Made by a program: the position numbers and the translations under genes. The notes below the pieces were generated by a model. The model saw only the letters and a program-made list of their open reading frames with translations, was not told the origin of the DNA and made no database searches. DNA of 5,876 nt from Syntrophomonas sp. (GTDB lineage Bacteria; Bacillota; Syntrophomonadia; Syntrophomonadales; Syntrophomonadaceae): assembly GCA_003558625.1 (NCBI GenBank), contig PWPP01000044.1:1-5876 (forward strand), written 5' to 3'. Of the stretch, positions 1 to 5,875 are shown piece after piece; the first letter of the stretch is position 1, and the number at the start of each line of letters is the position of its first letter.

Positions 1-798
1 TAAGGTCTGCAGGGTGGATTCGACATCCACATCTTCCCGGTCCAGCCACAGCAGGGAGGAGGCCCAGTCGATGCTCTCGGCGATGCTGGGGGGTTTCTTT
101 AAGTCCAGGCCCCGGATGCGGCGTACCACCTGGGACACTTTCTGGGCCAGGTGCTGGGGAATGCCGGGCAGTTTCAGCAGCAGGATTTCTTCTTCCATTT
201 CCCGGGAGGGGAAGTCCAGGTACAGGTAGAGGCATCTTCTTTTCAGGGCTTCTGACAGTTCCCGGGTGGCATTGGACGTCAAAAAGACAAAAGGCAGGTG
301 TTGGGCCTTGATTGTGCCCAGTTCGGGGATGGTTATCTGATATTCGGAGAGCAGTTCCAGCAGCATGGCTTCAAACTCAAAGTCTACTTTGTCGATTTCA
401 TCAATCATTAAAACCGTTTGGGTGGGGGAGGTAATACTGCTCAATAAGGGTCTTTTCAGCAGATAAGAATCGGAAAAAATGTCCTCTTCGATTTCCGGTA
501 CGCTGAGATCCCGGTGGGCCACGGCCTGGATATGCAGCAGCTGCCGTTTGTAATTCCATTCGTACAGGGCTTTGGCTTCATCAATGCCTTCATAGCACTG
601 CAGCCGGATCAGGGGCAGGTTTTTCATGCGGCTGAAGGTCTGGGCAATGGCGGTTTTTCCCACTCCCGCCGGCCCTTCCACCAGGATGGGCTTTTGCATG
701 ACCTCGGCCAGGTATAGGATGGTTGCGGCCTGGTCGGCGCAGATATAGCCTGATTCAAACATGAGGTCCTTAATCAACTGAATGCGGTTTTCCTGCAT
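1..798 (-). CDS. MoxR/CoxD-type AAA+ ATPase, 3' end cut by window edge
   Basis: 266 codons are visible and the frame is still open at position 1, so the C-terminus is missing. The AAA+ core is complete: Walker A GPAGVGKT (residues 42-49), Walker B LMIDEID (130-136), a sensor-1 stretch LTSNATREL with Asn176, a likely arginine finger at RR 187-188, and a sensor-2/lid segment KKPPSIAESIDWA near 234-246. The block QCYEGIDEAKALYEWNYKRQ after Walker A is typical of the MoxR family, especially the CoxD-like branch. Members act as cytoplasmic chaperone-like ATPases that remodel or load cofactors into partner enzymes, usually with a VWA-domain protein encoded next to them; that partner would lie left of this window (inference). 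Two in-frame ATGs exist, at 804 and 798. I chose 798 because GGAGG sits 7 bases ahead of it but only one base ahead of the other. It follows the padR gene by 16 bases and is probably co-transcribed with it. The client protein cannot be told from this sequence. Confidence 0.93.
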   Translation of the reverse strand, partial: MQENRIQLIKDLMFESGYICADQAATILYLAEVMQKPILVEGPAGVGKTAIAQTFSRMKNLPLIRLQCYEGIDEAKALYEWNYKRQLLHIQAVAHRDLSVPEIEEDIFSDSYLLKRPLLSSITSPTQTVLMIDEIDKVDFEFEAMLLELLSEYQITIPELGTIKAQHLPFVFLTSNATRELSEALKRRCLYLYLDFPSREMEEEILLLKLPGIPQHLAQKVSQVVRRIRGLDLKKPPSIAESIDWASSLLWLDREDVDVESTLQTL

Positions 799-814
799 CT
801 TCATTCCTCCAAAT

Positions 815-1372
815 TTATTCTTGTCCGGAGCGGGACCCTGTTTCTTGCAACAGATCCTGCAGCCATTCCATTTTCAAAAGTTCCACCTCAATGCCGTATT
901 CCAGAATTTTTATGCGGTAGTGATCCACCTTTTTTTCTTCCATTTCCACCTTGGCCTGGTGGAAACGCTGCAGGCGCCGGCGGCAAATATCCAGTTGCTC
1001 TTCTAACTTTAGGGCCTTTTGCTCTGGGGTCATGTAACTGAAAAAATTGACCTTGGTCAGAAAGGGGTACTGCTTAAAAAAATCAAACTTGACATGGCCT
1101 TCTTCATCGGCGTTGGAGGCCAGCCAGTGATAAAACTCTTCCACCCCCGCCGGGGTAATGCTGATGATTTTCTGGGCGGGCAGGTCGTCCTGGAGTTTGA
1201 CCTCTCTTTCCACCATGCCGTCCCGCTCCATGACCTTGAGGCTGGAATACAGGCGCCCTTCATTGATTTTGGGATCGGCCGGAGTAAAATCCATGAAGCA
1301 TTTTTTGATAATATCGTACCCGTAGGTGGGCAGATCCATTAGGGTACCCAGGACGATATGCTTAAATGACAA
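815..1372 (-). CDS. PadR-family transcriptional regulator
   Basis: A complete 185-residue protein, the usual size for PadR regulators with a long C-terminal arm. Residues 1-85 form the winged helix: the opening MSFKHIVLGTLMDLPTYGYD matches the family N-terminus, INEGRLYSSLKVMERDGMV (37-54) is the recognition-helix region, and the wing ends in ITPAGVEEFYHWL (72-84). Residues 90-178 resemble the helical Vir_act_alpha_C dimerisation domain, with a charged, probably coiled-coil helix around 115-148. The start is TTG at 1372. It is supported by a GGGGGTGA ribosome site about 7 bases upstream, and the first in-frame ATG (codon 12) would remove the first DNA-binding helix. PadR proteins are mostly repressors released by small molecules such as phenolics or drugs; the ligand here is unknown. 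It is the first gene of an operon with the MoxR ATPase, and a dyad over its promoter suggests autoregulation. Family assignment is firm; target and inducer are inference. Confidence 0.92.
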   Translation of the reverse strand: MSFKHIVLGTLMDLPTYGYDIIKKCFMDFTPADPKINEGRLYSSLKVMERDGMVEREVKLQDDLPAQKIISITPAGVEEFYHWLASNADEEGHVKFDFFKQYPFLTKVNFFSYMTPEQKALKLEEQLDICRRRLQRFHQAKVEMEEKKVDHYRIKILEYGIEVELLKMEWLQDLLQETGSRSGQE

Positions 1373-1403
1373 CGCTCTTCACCCCCTTATATTATGATTA
1401 CTA

Positions 1404-1421
1404 TACCTTAATCTTAAGGTA
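1404..1421. promoter_or_regulatory. Probable PadR operator dyad over the padR -10 box
   Basis: A perfect inverted repeat with 8-base arms and a 2-base centre: TACCTTAA, TC, TTAAGGTA. It covers the -10 box and the predicted transcription start of the leftward promoter, about 32 bases ahead of the padR start codon. PadR proteins bind as dimers to short dyads at their own promoters, so this is the natural autoregulatory site. It differs from the ATGTAC/GTACAT half-sites known for classical PadR, which is common among family members. The symmetry is seen; binding by this protein is inferred. Confidence 0.6.
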
Positions 1422-1440
1422 GGGAATTCAGCCTTGTCAA
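1411..1440 (-). promoter_or_regulatory. Sigma-A type promoter for padR-moxR operon
   Basis: Read leftward, a perfect -35 box TTGACA (1440-1435) is followed after 18 bases by TAAGAT (1416-1411), four of six matches to the -10 consensus. A 17-base spacing to TTAAGA is also possible. Transcription would start near 1404, leaving a leader of about 30 bases that holds the ribosome site of the TTG-started gene. The -10 box lies inside a perfect dyad (separate entry), so a bound repressor would block polymerase. Confidence 0.65.
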
Positions 1441-1541
1441 TGGTATATATAGGAAAGGATTTGGTTCGTACCCGGGACGCTAAGGGGCGGTCTTCAAGGG
1501 GGTCTTAGTGGCGTAAAACTTCGGGATATCATGTTTTTAGC

Positions 1542-1557
1542 GATAAATCTATTTATC
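1542..1557. repeat. Perfect 7-2-7 inverted repeat, possible operator
   Basis: GATAAAT, CT, ATTTATC forms a perfect dyad of 16 bases in the middle of the intergenic region. Its arm-and-gap geometry resembles the padR operator (8-2-8), but the half-site sequence differs, so it need not bind the same protein. The 2-base centre is too short for an RNA hairpin without opening inner pairs, which favours a protein site on DNA. It lies about 100 bases ahead of the ddh promoter and about 100 bases behind the padR -35 box, so either gene could be its target. Confidence 0.4.
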
Positions 1558-1643
1558 AACCCGGCCCCTAAACCTCATCCCGGAGAACCCCGGCAGATAA
1601 AAAAACTGGCTGCAGCAGCAGGTTATTCATAAATGAGCGATTA

Positions 1644-1652
1644 TGTTATATT
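1644..1652 (+). promoter_or_regulatory. Extended -10 promoter for ddh
   Basis: TG-T-TATATT matches an extended -10 element (TGnTATAAT with one mismatch). The region 17 bases upstream (TATTCA near 1624-1629) is only a weak -35, which is acceptable for an extended -10 promoter. Start of transcription would fall near 1659, just ahead of the GGAGGAGGA ribosome site at 1668-1676. This supports translation from 1683, because the upstream in-frame ATG at 1653 would not be in the transcript. Confidence 0.55.
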
Positions 1653-1682
1653 ATGAAGGTATCTTTTGGAGGAGGAATGAAC

Positions 1683-2660
1683 ATGAAAGATAAGATTAAA
1701 ATAGGCATTGTCGGTTATGGCAACCTGGGCCGGGGCGTGGAACAGGGCATCGCCCAGAACCCGGATCTGGAGCTGGAAGCGATTTTTACCCGACGGGAGG
1801 CTGCACAGCTGGATACCCTATCCAAAGTGGAGCATATCTCCCGGCTGGAAGCATATAAGGGGATTATCGATGTGATGATATTATGCGGGGGATCGGCCAC
1901 GGATCTTGACAGCCAGGGACCTATGGTGGCCCAACTCTTTAATACCGTGGATAGTTTTGATACCCATGCCAAGGTCCCGGAGTATTTTGCCAAAATTGAT
2001 GCTGCAGCCCGAAAGGGCGGCAATCTCAGCATCATTTCCACCGGATGGGACCCGGGGCTCTTTTCCCTGAACCGGCTGTTGGGACTGGCAGTTCTACCCC
2101 AGGGAGAAGAATACACCTTCTGGGGCAAAGGGGTCAGCCAGGGCCATTCCGATGCCGTGCGCCGGGTAGAAGGAGTAAAGGACGGGGTCCAGTATACCGT
2201 TCCCTTCGAGGAAGCCCTGCACAAGGTGAGAACCGAAGAATATCCCCGCCTGACCACCCGGGAAAAACATGAACGGGTCTGCTATATCGTGCCCGAGGAA
2301 GGGGCCGACCTGGCCCGACTGGAGCAAGAAATAGTAAATATGCCCCATTATTTTGCCGATTATGATACCACGGTACATTTTGTATCCGCCGAGGATCTGC
2401 GGCGGGATCATTCCGGAATGCCCCACGGGGGGGTTGTCATCCGCATGGGCACCACCGGTGAAAAAACCACCCAGAGAATGGAATTCGGGCTGCAGCTGGA
2501 AAGCAACCCCGAATTTACCGCCAGCGTGTTAATCGCCTATGCCCGGGCTATTTACCGGATGTCCCGTGAAGGCAGGTCCGGGGCCTGTACCGTCTTTGAC
2601 GTTCCCCTGGGCTATCTGTCCCCCTGGTCCCCGGAAAAATTGCGAGCCGAATTGCTTTAG
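1683..2660 (+). CDS. ddh: meso-Diaminopimelate D-dehydrogenase
   Basis: A 325-residue cytoplasmic enzyme, close to the roughly 320 residues of the Corynebacterium glutamicum protein, which it resembles along its whole length. It catalyses the NADPH-dependent reductive amination of L-2-amino-6-oxopimelate (tetrahydrodipicolinate) to meso-diaminopimelate, the one-step route to the lysine and peptidoglycan precursor. The Rossmann motif VGYGNLG is at residues 10-16, and FTRR (35-38) supplies arginines expected to hold the NADPH phosphate. Substrate-site blocks are intact: VDSFDTH (89-95), STGWDPG (119-125), FWGKGVSQGHSD (146-157) and GMPHGG (245-250). The chosen start, 1683, has GGAGG 7 bases upstream; ATGs at 1677 and 1653 are in frame but sit too close to the ribosome site or inside the promoter. 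The gene has its own promoter and terminator and no lysine-pathway neighbour in view. Identification is very secure; whether it is the main or an accessory route to diaminopimelate cannot be seen here. Confidence 0.96.
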   Translation: MKDKIKIGIVGYGNLGRGVEQGIAQNPDLELEAIFTRREAAQLDTLSKVEHISRLEAYKGIIDVMILCGGSATDLDSQGPMVAQLFNTVDSFDTHAKVPEYFAKIDAAARKGGNLSIISTGWDPGLFSLNRLLGLAVLPQGEEYTFWGKGVSQGHSDAVRRVEGVKDGVQYTVPFEEALHKVRTEEYPRLTTREKHERVCYIVPEEGADLARLEQEIVNMPHYFADYDTTVHFVSAEDLRRDHSGMPHGGVVIRMGTTGEKTTQRMEFGLQLESNPEFTASVLIAYARAIYRMSREGRSGACTVFDVPLGYLSPWSPEKLRAELL

Positions 2661-2684
2661 AACCCGTAAACATGCGGCAGCATT

Positions 2685-2718
2685 ATAAAACCCCGGTCCC
2701 TGAGGGCCGGGGTTTTAT
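2685..2718 (+). terminator. Intrinsic terminator after ddh
   Basis: A perfect 12-base-pair stem, ATAAAACCCCGG (2685-2696) against CCGGGGTTTTAT (2707-2718). It is extended inward by a T-G wobble and two C-G pairs to a tetraloop at 2700-2703. The T run of the 3' arm pairs with the A run of the 5' arm, so the element is symmetric and could stop transcription in both directions. It begins 24 bases after the ddh stop and separates ddh from the topB promoter. Confidence 0.9.
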
Positions 2719-2732
2719 GGTATGCCCCTTAT

Positions 2733-2761
2733 TTGCTTGCAGGGCCCGGTGGGGGTATAAT
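2733..2761 (+). promoter_or_regulatory. Sigma-A type promoter for topB
   Basis: A perfect -10 box TATAAT (2756-2761) lies 17 bases after TTGCTT (2733-2738), which keeps the conserved TTG of the -35 box. The start would be near 2768, giving a leader of about 40 bases that contains the AAAGGA ribosome site 7 bases ahead of the topB ATG. The promoter begins only 15 bases after the ddh terminator, so topB is an independent unit. No operator-like dyad overlaps it. Confidence 0.7.
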
Positions 2762-2806
2762 TTGAGGAAAGCAAGCTGGCCGATACAGGGATGAAAGGAA
2801 TGTGAC

Positions 2807-5011
2807 ATGAAAAAAACCGCCGTTTTGACCGAAAAGCCTTCCGTGGGCCGGGACATCGCCCGGGTATTAAACTGCCACCGTAAAGGCAAAGGCTATTTTG
2901 AGGGAGACCGATATATCGTTACCTGGGCCCTGGGTCACCTGGTGACCCTGTCGGATCCGGAAGAATACCACCAGAAATACAAGTCCTGGAACCTGGAGGA
3001 TCTGCCCATGCTCCCCGATCCCCTGAAATTGAAGGTGATTAAACAGAGTGCCCCCCAGTACAAGGTGGTAAAGGAGCAGTTGACCCGAAAGGATGTGGAC
3101 CAGGTGGTGATTGCAACCGATGCCGGGCGGGAGGGTGAACTGGTGGCGAGGTGGATCATCGCCAAGGCCCAGGTCAAAAAACCCCTGCAGCGCCTGTGGA
3201 TCTCCTCGGTAACCGATAAAGCCATCAAAGAAGGATTCCGGCAGCTGAAGCCGGGCAAAGATTATGAAAATCTCTATGCGGCTGCCGTGGCCCGGGCTGA
3301 AGCCGACTGGCTGGTGGGCATCAATGCCACCCGGGCCCTGACCTGCAAATACAATGCCCAGCTCTCCTGCGGGCGGGTGCAGACCCCGACCCTGGCCATG
3401 ATCGCCCACCGACAAGAGGAGATAAAAAACTTCAAGCCCCGGGATTTCTACGGCCTCAAGGCCCGGGCCAAGGACATGTTCTTTACCTGGTACCGGCAGC
3501 CGGGGGGAGAGACCAGGACCTTTGATCAGGAGGTCATGCAGGGAATCATAAAGGCCGTCCAGGGCCAAAAGGCCCGGGTAGAGTCGGTGGAAAGCGTACG
3601 GAAAAAGAAATCTCCTCCCCTGCTGTACAACCTGACGGAACTGCAAAAAGACAGTCATAAAAAATACGGCTATTCTGCCAAAGAAACGCTGGGCATCATG
3701 CAGGGCCTGTATGAGCACCATAAAATCGTAACCTATCCCCGAACCGATTCACGATACCTGACCGGGGATATGGTGGATACCCTGCGGGACCGGATCAAAG
3801 CCTGCGGCACCGGGTTTTACCAGAAATATGCCCGCACCCTGCTCCAGGGCTCCATAAAACCGGGGAAACAGGTGGTGGATGATAAAAAAGTCAGTGACCA
3901 CCATGCCATCATTCCCACGGAGCAGTCACCGCTCTTGAGCCAGTTGAGCGAAGCCGAGCTTAAGATCTATGACATGATCGTTCGCCGCTTTTTGGCGGTC
4001 TTGTACCCGGACTACACCTATGAGCAGACCACCATAACCGTGAGAATCGGGGAGGAACGGTTTAAGGCCCGGGGCAAAAAGGTGGTAAGCCCGGGCTGGA
4101 AAGAAGTGTATGAGCGGGCAGCCGAACTGGAAGAAGATGAGGATGAAGCAGGAGAAGACGATTTTGAATTACAGGGAGTAGATATCAGGAAAGGGGAGAT
4201 TCTGGATATCCAAGACCTGGTCCCCACCCGGGGCGTGACTAAGCCCCCGCCCCCATTTAATGAAGGGACCCTGTTGGCGGCCATGGAAAAACCCATGCAG
4301 TATATGGACCCGGAGCAAAAGGATTTAAAGAAAATCGCCGGGGAAACCGGAGGCCTGGGAACCGTGGCCACCCGGGGAGATATCATCGAAAAACTGTTCA
4401 ATAACTTTCTCATGGAAAAACAGGGGCAGAACATCTTTTTAACCTCCAAAGGGCGGCAGCTGCTGGGGCTGGTTCCCCGGGACCTCAGATCCCCGGAGCT
4501 TACCGCCGCCTGGGAACAGAAACTGGCCGCCATTTCCCGGGGAGGCCTGTCCCCCCAGGAATTTACCCGGGAAATGCGCACCTATACCCAGGCGTTGATC
4601 CGGGAAATCAAACAGCAGCAGGAAACCTTTAAACATGACAACCTTACCGGGAACAAATGTCCCGCCTGCGGACAATACATGCTGGAAGTGAAGGGCAAAA
4701 AAGGCAAAATGCTGGTATGCCAGGACCGGGAATGCGGACACCGGAAGAATATGGCACAGACCAGTAATGCCCGCTGTCCCCAGTGCCATAAGAAGCTCCT
4801 GCTCAAAGGGGAAGGGCCGGGCCAGGTCATGGTTTGTGCCTGCGGCTTCCGGGAGAAGCTGTCCTCTTTTAAGGCCCGCAACCAGAAAGGCCAGGAGCGG
4901 GTGGCCCGGGACGATGTGCAAAAATTTCTGCAGAAACAGAAGAAGTCGGAGCCGGAGATGAAGAACACCGCGTTAGCCGATGCCCTGGCCAAATGGAAAG
5001 ACAACGAGTAA
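2807..5011 (+). CDS. topB: DNA topoisomerase III (type IA)
   Basis: A complete 734-residue protein of Bacillus TopB type and length. It cuts and passes single strands to relax negative supercoils and, mainly, to decatenate replication and recombination intermediates. The Toprim domain spans about 1-140 with LTEKPSVGRD (catalytic Glu9) and ATDAGREGEL (103-112), which holds the metal-binding acidic residues. ARAEADWLVG (162-171) and the block SCGRVQTPTLAMI (187-199) follow. The active-site tyrosine is Tyr310 in TYPRTDSR. KVSDHHAIIPTE (361-372) and GETGGLGTVATRGDIIEKL (512-530) are further family blocks. An acidic stretch (440-453) interrupts the core, as in the Bacillus protein. The tail carries two Cys4 zinc motifs: Cys618, 621, 638, 643 and Cys657, 660, 677, 679; it ends in a lysine-rich segment suited to DNA contact. 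All key residues are present and nothing suggests decay. No conjugation or plasmid genes are near, so a chromosomal role is likelier than the plasmid-borne variant. Confidence 0.97.
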   Translation: MKKTAVLTEKPSVGRDIARVLNCHRKGKGYFEGDRYIVTWALGHLVTLSDPEEYHQKYKSWNLEDLPMLPDPLKLKVIKQSAPQYKVVKEQLTRKDVDQVVIATDAGREGELVARWIIAKAQVKKPLQRLWISSVTDKAIKEGFRQLKPGKDYENLYAAAVARAEADWLVGINATRALTCKYNAQLSCGRVQTPTLAMIAHRQEEIKNFKPRDFYGLKARAKDMFFTWYRQPGGETRTFDQEVMQGIIKAVQGQKARVESVESVRKKKSPPLLYNLTELQKDSHKKYGYSAKETLGIMQGLYEHHKIVTYPRTDSRYLTGDMVDTLRDRIKACGTGFYQKYARTLLQGSIKPGKQVVDDKKVSDHHAIIPTEQSPLLSQLSEAELKIYDMIVRRFLAVLYPDYTYEQTTITVRIGEERFKARGKKVVSPGWKEVYERAAELEEDEDEAGEDDFELQGVDIRKGEILDIQDLVPTRGVTKPPPPFNEGTLLAAMEKPMQYMDPEQKDLKKIAGETGGLGTVATRGDIIEKLFNNFLMEKQGQNIFLTSKGRQLLGLVPRDLRSPELTAAWEQKLAAISRGGLSPQEFTREMRTYTQALIREIKQQQETFKHDNLTGNKCPACGQYMLEVKGKKGKMLVCQDRECGHRKNMAQTSNARCPQCHKKLLLKGEGPGQVMVCACGFREKLSSFKARNQKGQERVARDDVQKFLQKQKKSEPEMKNTALADALAKWKDNE

Positions 5012-5200
5012 AATATGCTCCGGGAGCGAGCCCCGGAAAAGGGAGCAGATTTTACCGGCAACAAGAGGACCGGGTCCGGGGCCAAGGGTTGTTTTGCCGC
5101 CATTGGTAAAAGATCGTAATTACTAAGAGGGAAACACCCCCGCCGGGCCCCGGGCACGACTCTTCGTATCCGGGGCCCGGTTCGTTTCAGTCTTCCCTTA
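5012..5200. other. Structured intergenic region between convergent topB and right-edge gene
   Basis: No gene is seen. Right after the topB stop, TGCTCC (5016-5021) pairs with GGAGCA (5042-5047) around a GC-rich centre in which CGGG and CCCG can also pair; GATTTT follows, so this may be a first, weaker terminator of topB. A further GC-rich foldable stretch lies near 5055-5100, flanked by GGCAA and TTGCC. The strongest hairpin is listed separately. Confidence 0.45.
5143..5188 (+). terminator. GC-rich hairpin, probable terminator between convergent genes
   Basis: CCGGGCCCCGG (5143-5153) and CCGGGGCCCGG (5170-5180) form a perfect 11-base-pair stem. Inside it, ACGA (5156-5159) pairs with TCGT (5164-5167) around the loop CTCT, so the hairpin is nearly continuous. 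It is followed by TTCGTTTC, a modest T-rich tail for topB transcripts. On the other strand the tail is poorer in T, although the stem could still slow transcripts of the leftward gene, which stops 13 bases to the right. Confidence 0.65.
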
Positions 5201-5875
5201 TTAATACAGCCGCCCGCTGAAGACACGGGTGAACCAGTTCCATAAGTGCACTTCCCCCAGGGCGGGTGCACGCAGGCTTTCCAGTTCCTGCAGCCTCAGG
5301 AGCTCACCAGTGGGGCCGGTGACGACCACCCCGTAAACCCGGATCCCTTTTTCCTCCACATGGGCAAGCCTTTCGGCTATACGTAAATCCGAGGCCGGTC
5401 CCCGGTAAATCCGGATGGCCAAAGATTCGTTTTGGGACAGAAACTTCATGGTATCCATAAAATAATCCTCGGACCGGCTAAGGTCACCGCGGGAGATTTC
5501 CTGGTAAGACATCGTTTCCACCGCTTTGATCCCCGGAGTTTCCCTCACAGTTTCCTGGTCCCGGAGGTCATCCATGAGGAATGAGGAGGCGGAAAACCCC
5601 CATACCCCGTTAAAAGATGACAGTGGGCGCAGGGGATCCCGGTCGGAATCCTGCCCCGGCGGGCTCACTTCCTGGCCGGTGTCAACCGCATACCAGGTGA
5701 TATCGAGGTCATAAGGGGCCAGCAGTTCCTGGATCTGGGCCAGGGAATAAAAGCGGCTGAAAGAAACCGCCATTTCCGCCACGGTTCCTTCCGGCAGCTG
5801 TTCCATATCATTCCAGGTGGTGGGGGCAGTCAGAACGATTTCCCCGGCCGGGTTTAGCTGGTCGGGATGCACAAA
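5201..5875 (-). CDS. Sigma factor regulator (anti-sigma) C-terminal domain protein, 5' end cut by window edge
   Basis: 224 codons are visible from the right edge to the TAA stop. The frame stays open to the edge, so the true start probably lies outside. A GTG at 5872 could be a start, but only four bases precede it here, so no ribosome site can be judged and the text reads as the middle of a protein. The sequence resembles the C-terminal domain of Bacillota sigma-factor regulators: TWNDMEQLPEGTVAEMAVSF (20-39), YDLDITWYAVDTG (55-67), and the closing block VYGVVVTGPTGELLRL (180-195) with EVHLWNWF (208-215). No membrane segment is visible; in this family a membrane helix and an N-terminal sigma-binding region normally precede the domain. 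The full protein probably holds an ECF-type sigma factor at the membrane and senses envelope conditions with this outer domain (inference from family). A domain of unknown role with a similar fold is the alternative. Confidence 0.72.
   Translation of the reverse strand, partial: FVHPDQLNPAGEIVLTAPTTWNDMEQLPEGTVAEMAVSFSRFYSLAQIQELLAPYDLDITWYAVDTGQEVSPPGQDSDRDPLRPLSSFNGVWGFSASSFLMDDLRDQETVRETPGIKAVETMSYQEISRGDLSRSEDYFMDTMKFLSQNESLAIRIYRGPASDLRIAERLAHVEEKGIRVYGVVVTGPTGELLRLQELESLRAPALGEVHLWNWFTRVFSGRLY

Larger units (their letters stand above)
1373..1682. other. 310-base divergent intergenic region between padR and ddh
   Basis: No credible gene on either strand. From left to right it holds the padR ribosome site, the padR dyad and promoter, a possible hairpin at 1471-1525, a second perfect dyad at 1542-1557, a C-rich stretch (1560-1595), seven A residues (1599-1605) next to the self-complementary GCTGCAGC (1609-1616), and the ddh promoter and ribosome site at 1644-1676. 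The stretch 1441-1640 is much longer than two back-to-back promoters need. It does not match any riboswitch or T-box that I can recognise. Confidence 0.6.

Noticed and set aside
1019..1342. Open frame on the plus strand opposite padR
   Set aside because: It is the antisense shadow of the PadR gene, whose winged-helix and C-terminal domains are clear; no domain or promoter supports the plus-strand frame.
1599..1621. Leftward hairpin plus T7 tail (seven A residues on the plus strand beside GCTGCAGC), a possible minus-strand terminator
   Set aside because: The stem is only about four to six pairs with a bulge, and there is no leftward gene to the right of it that would need termination, so chance is the simpler explanation.
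1653..1682. Upstream in-frame ATG giving ddh ten extra residues (MKVSFGGGMN...)
   Set aside because: The extra codons are simply the ribosome site read as protein (GGAGGAGGA gives Gly-Gly-Gly). The ATG lies directly after the -10 box and ahead of the predicted transcript start, and the known family N-terminus begins right before the Rossmann motif.
2867..3721. Long 284-codon open frame on the minus strand inside topB
   Set aside because: It lies wholly within the well-supported topB gene on the opposite strand, has a composition expected of an antisense frame of GC-rich coding DNA, and shows no recognisable domain or ribosome site.
4136..4180. Acidic Glu/Asp-rich segment inside topB as a possible insertion
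   Set aside because: The Bacillus-type enzyme has a comparable acidic stretch at the same place, so this is a family trait and not an insertion peculiar to this gene.
4582..5271. 229-codon minus-strand frame spanning the topB 3' end and the intergenic region
   Set aside because: It overlaps both the zinc-finger tail of topB and the end of the right-edge gene, crosses the GC-rich hairpin, and its product looks like low-complexity antisense translation.
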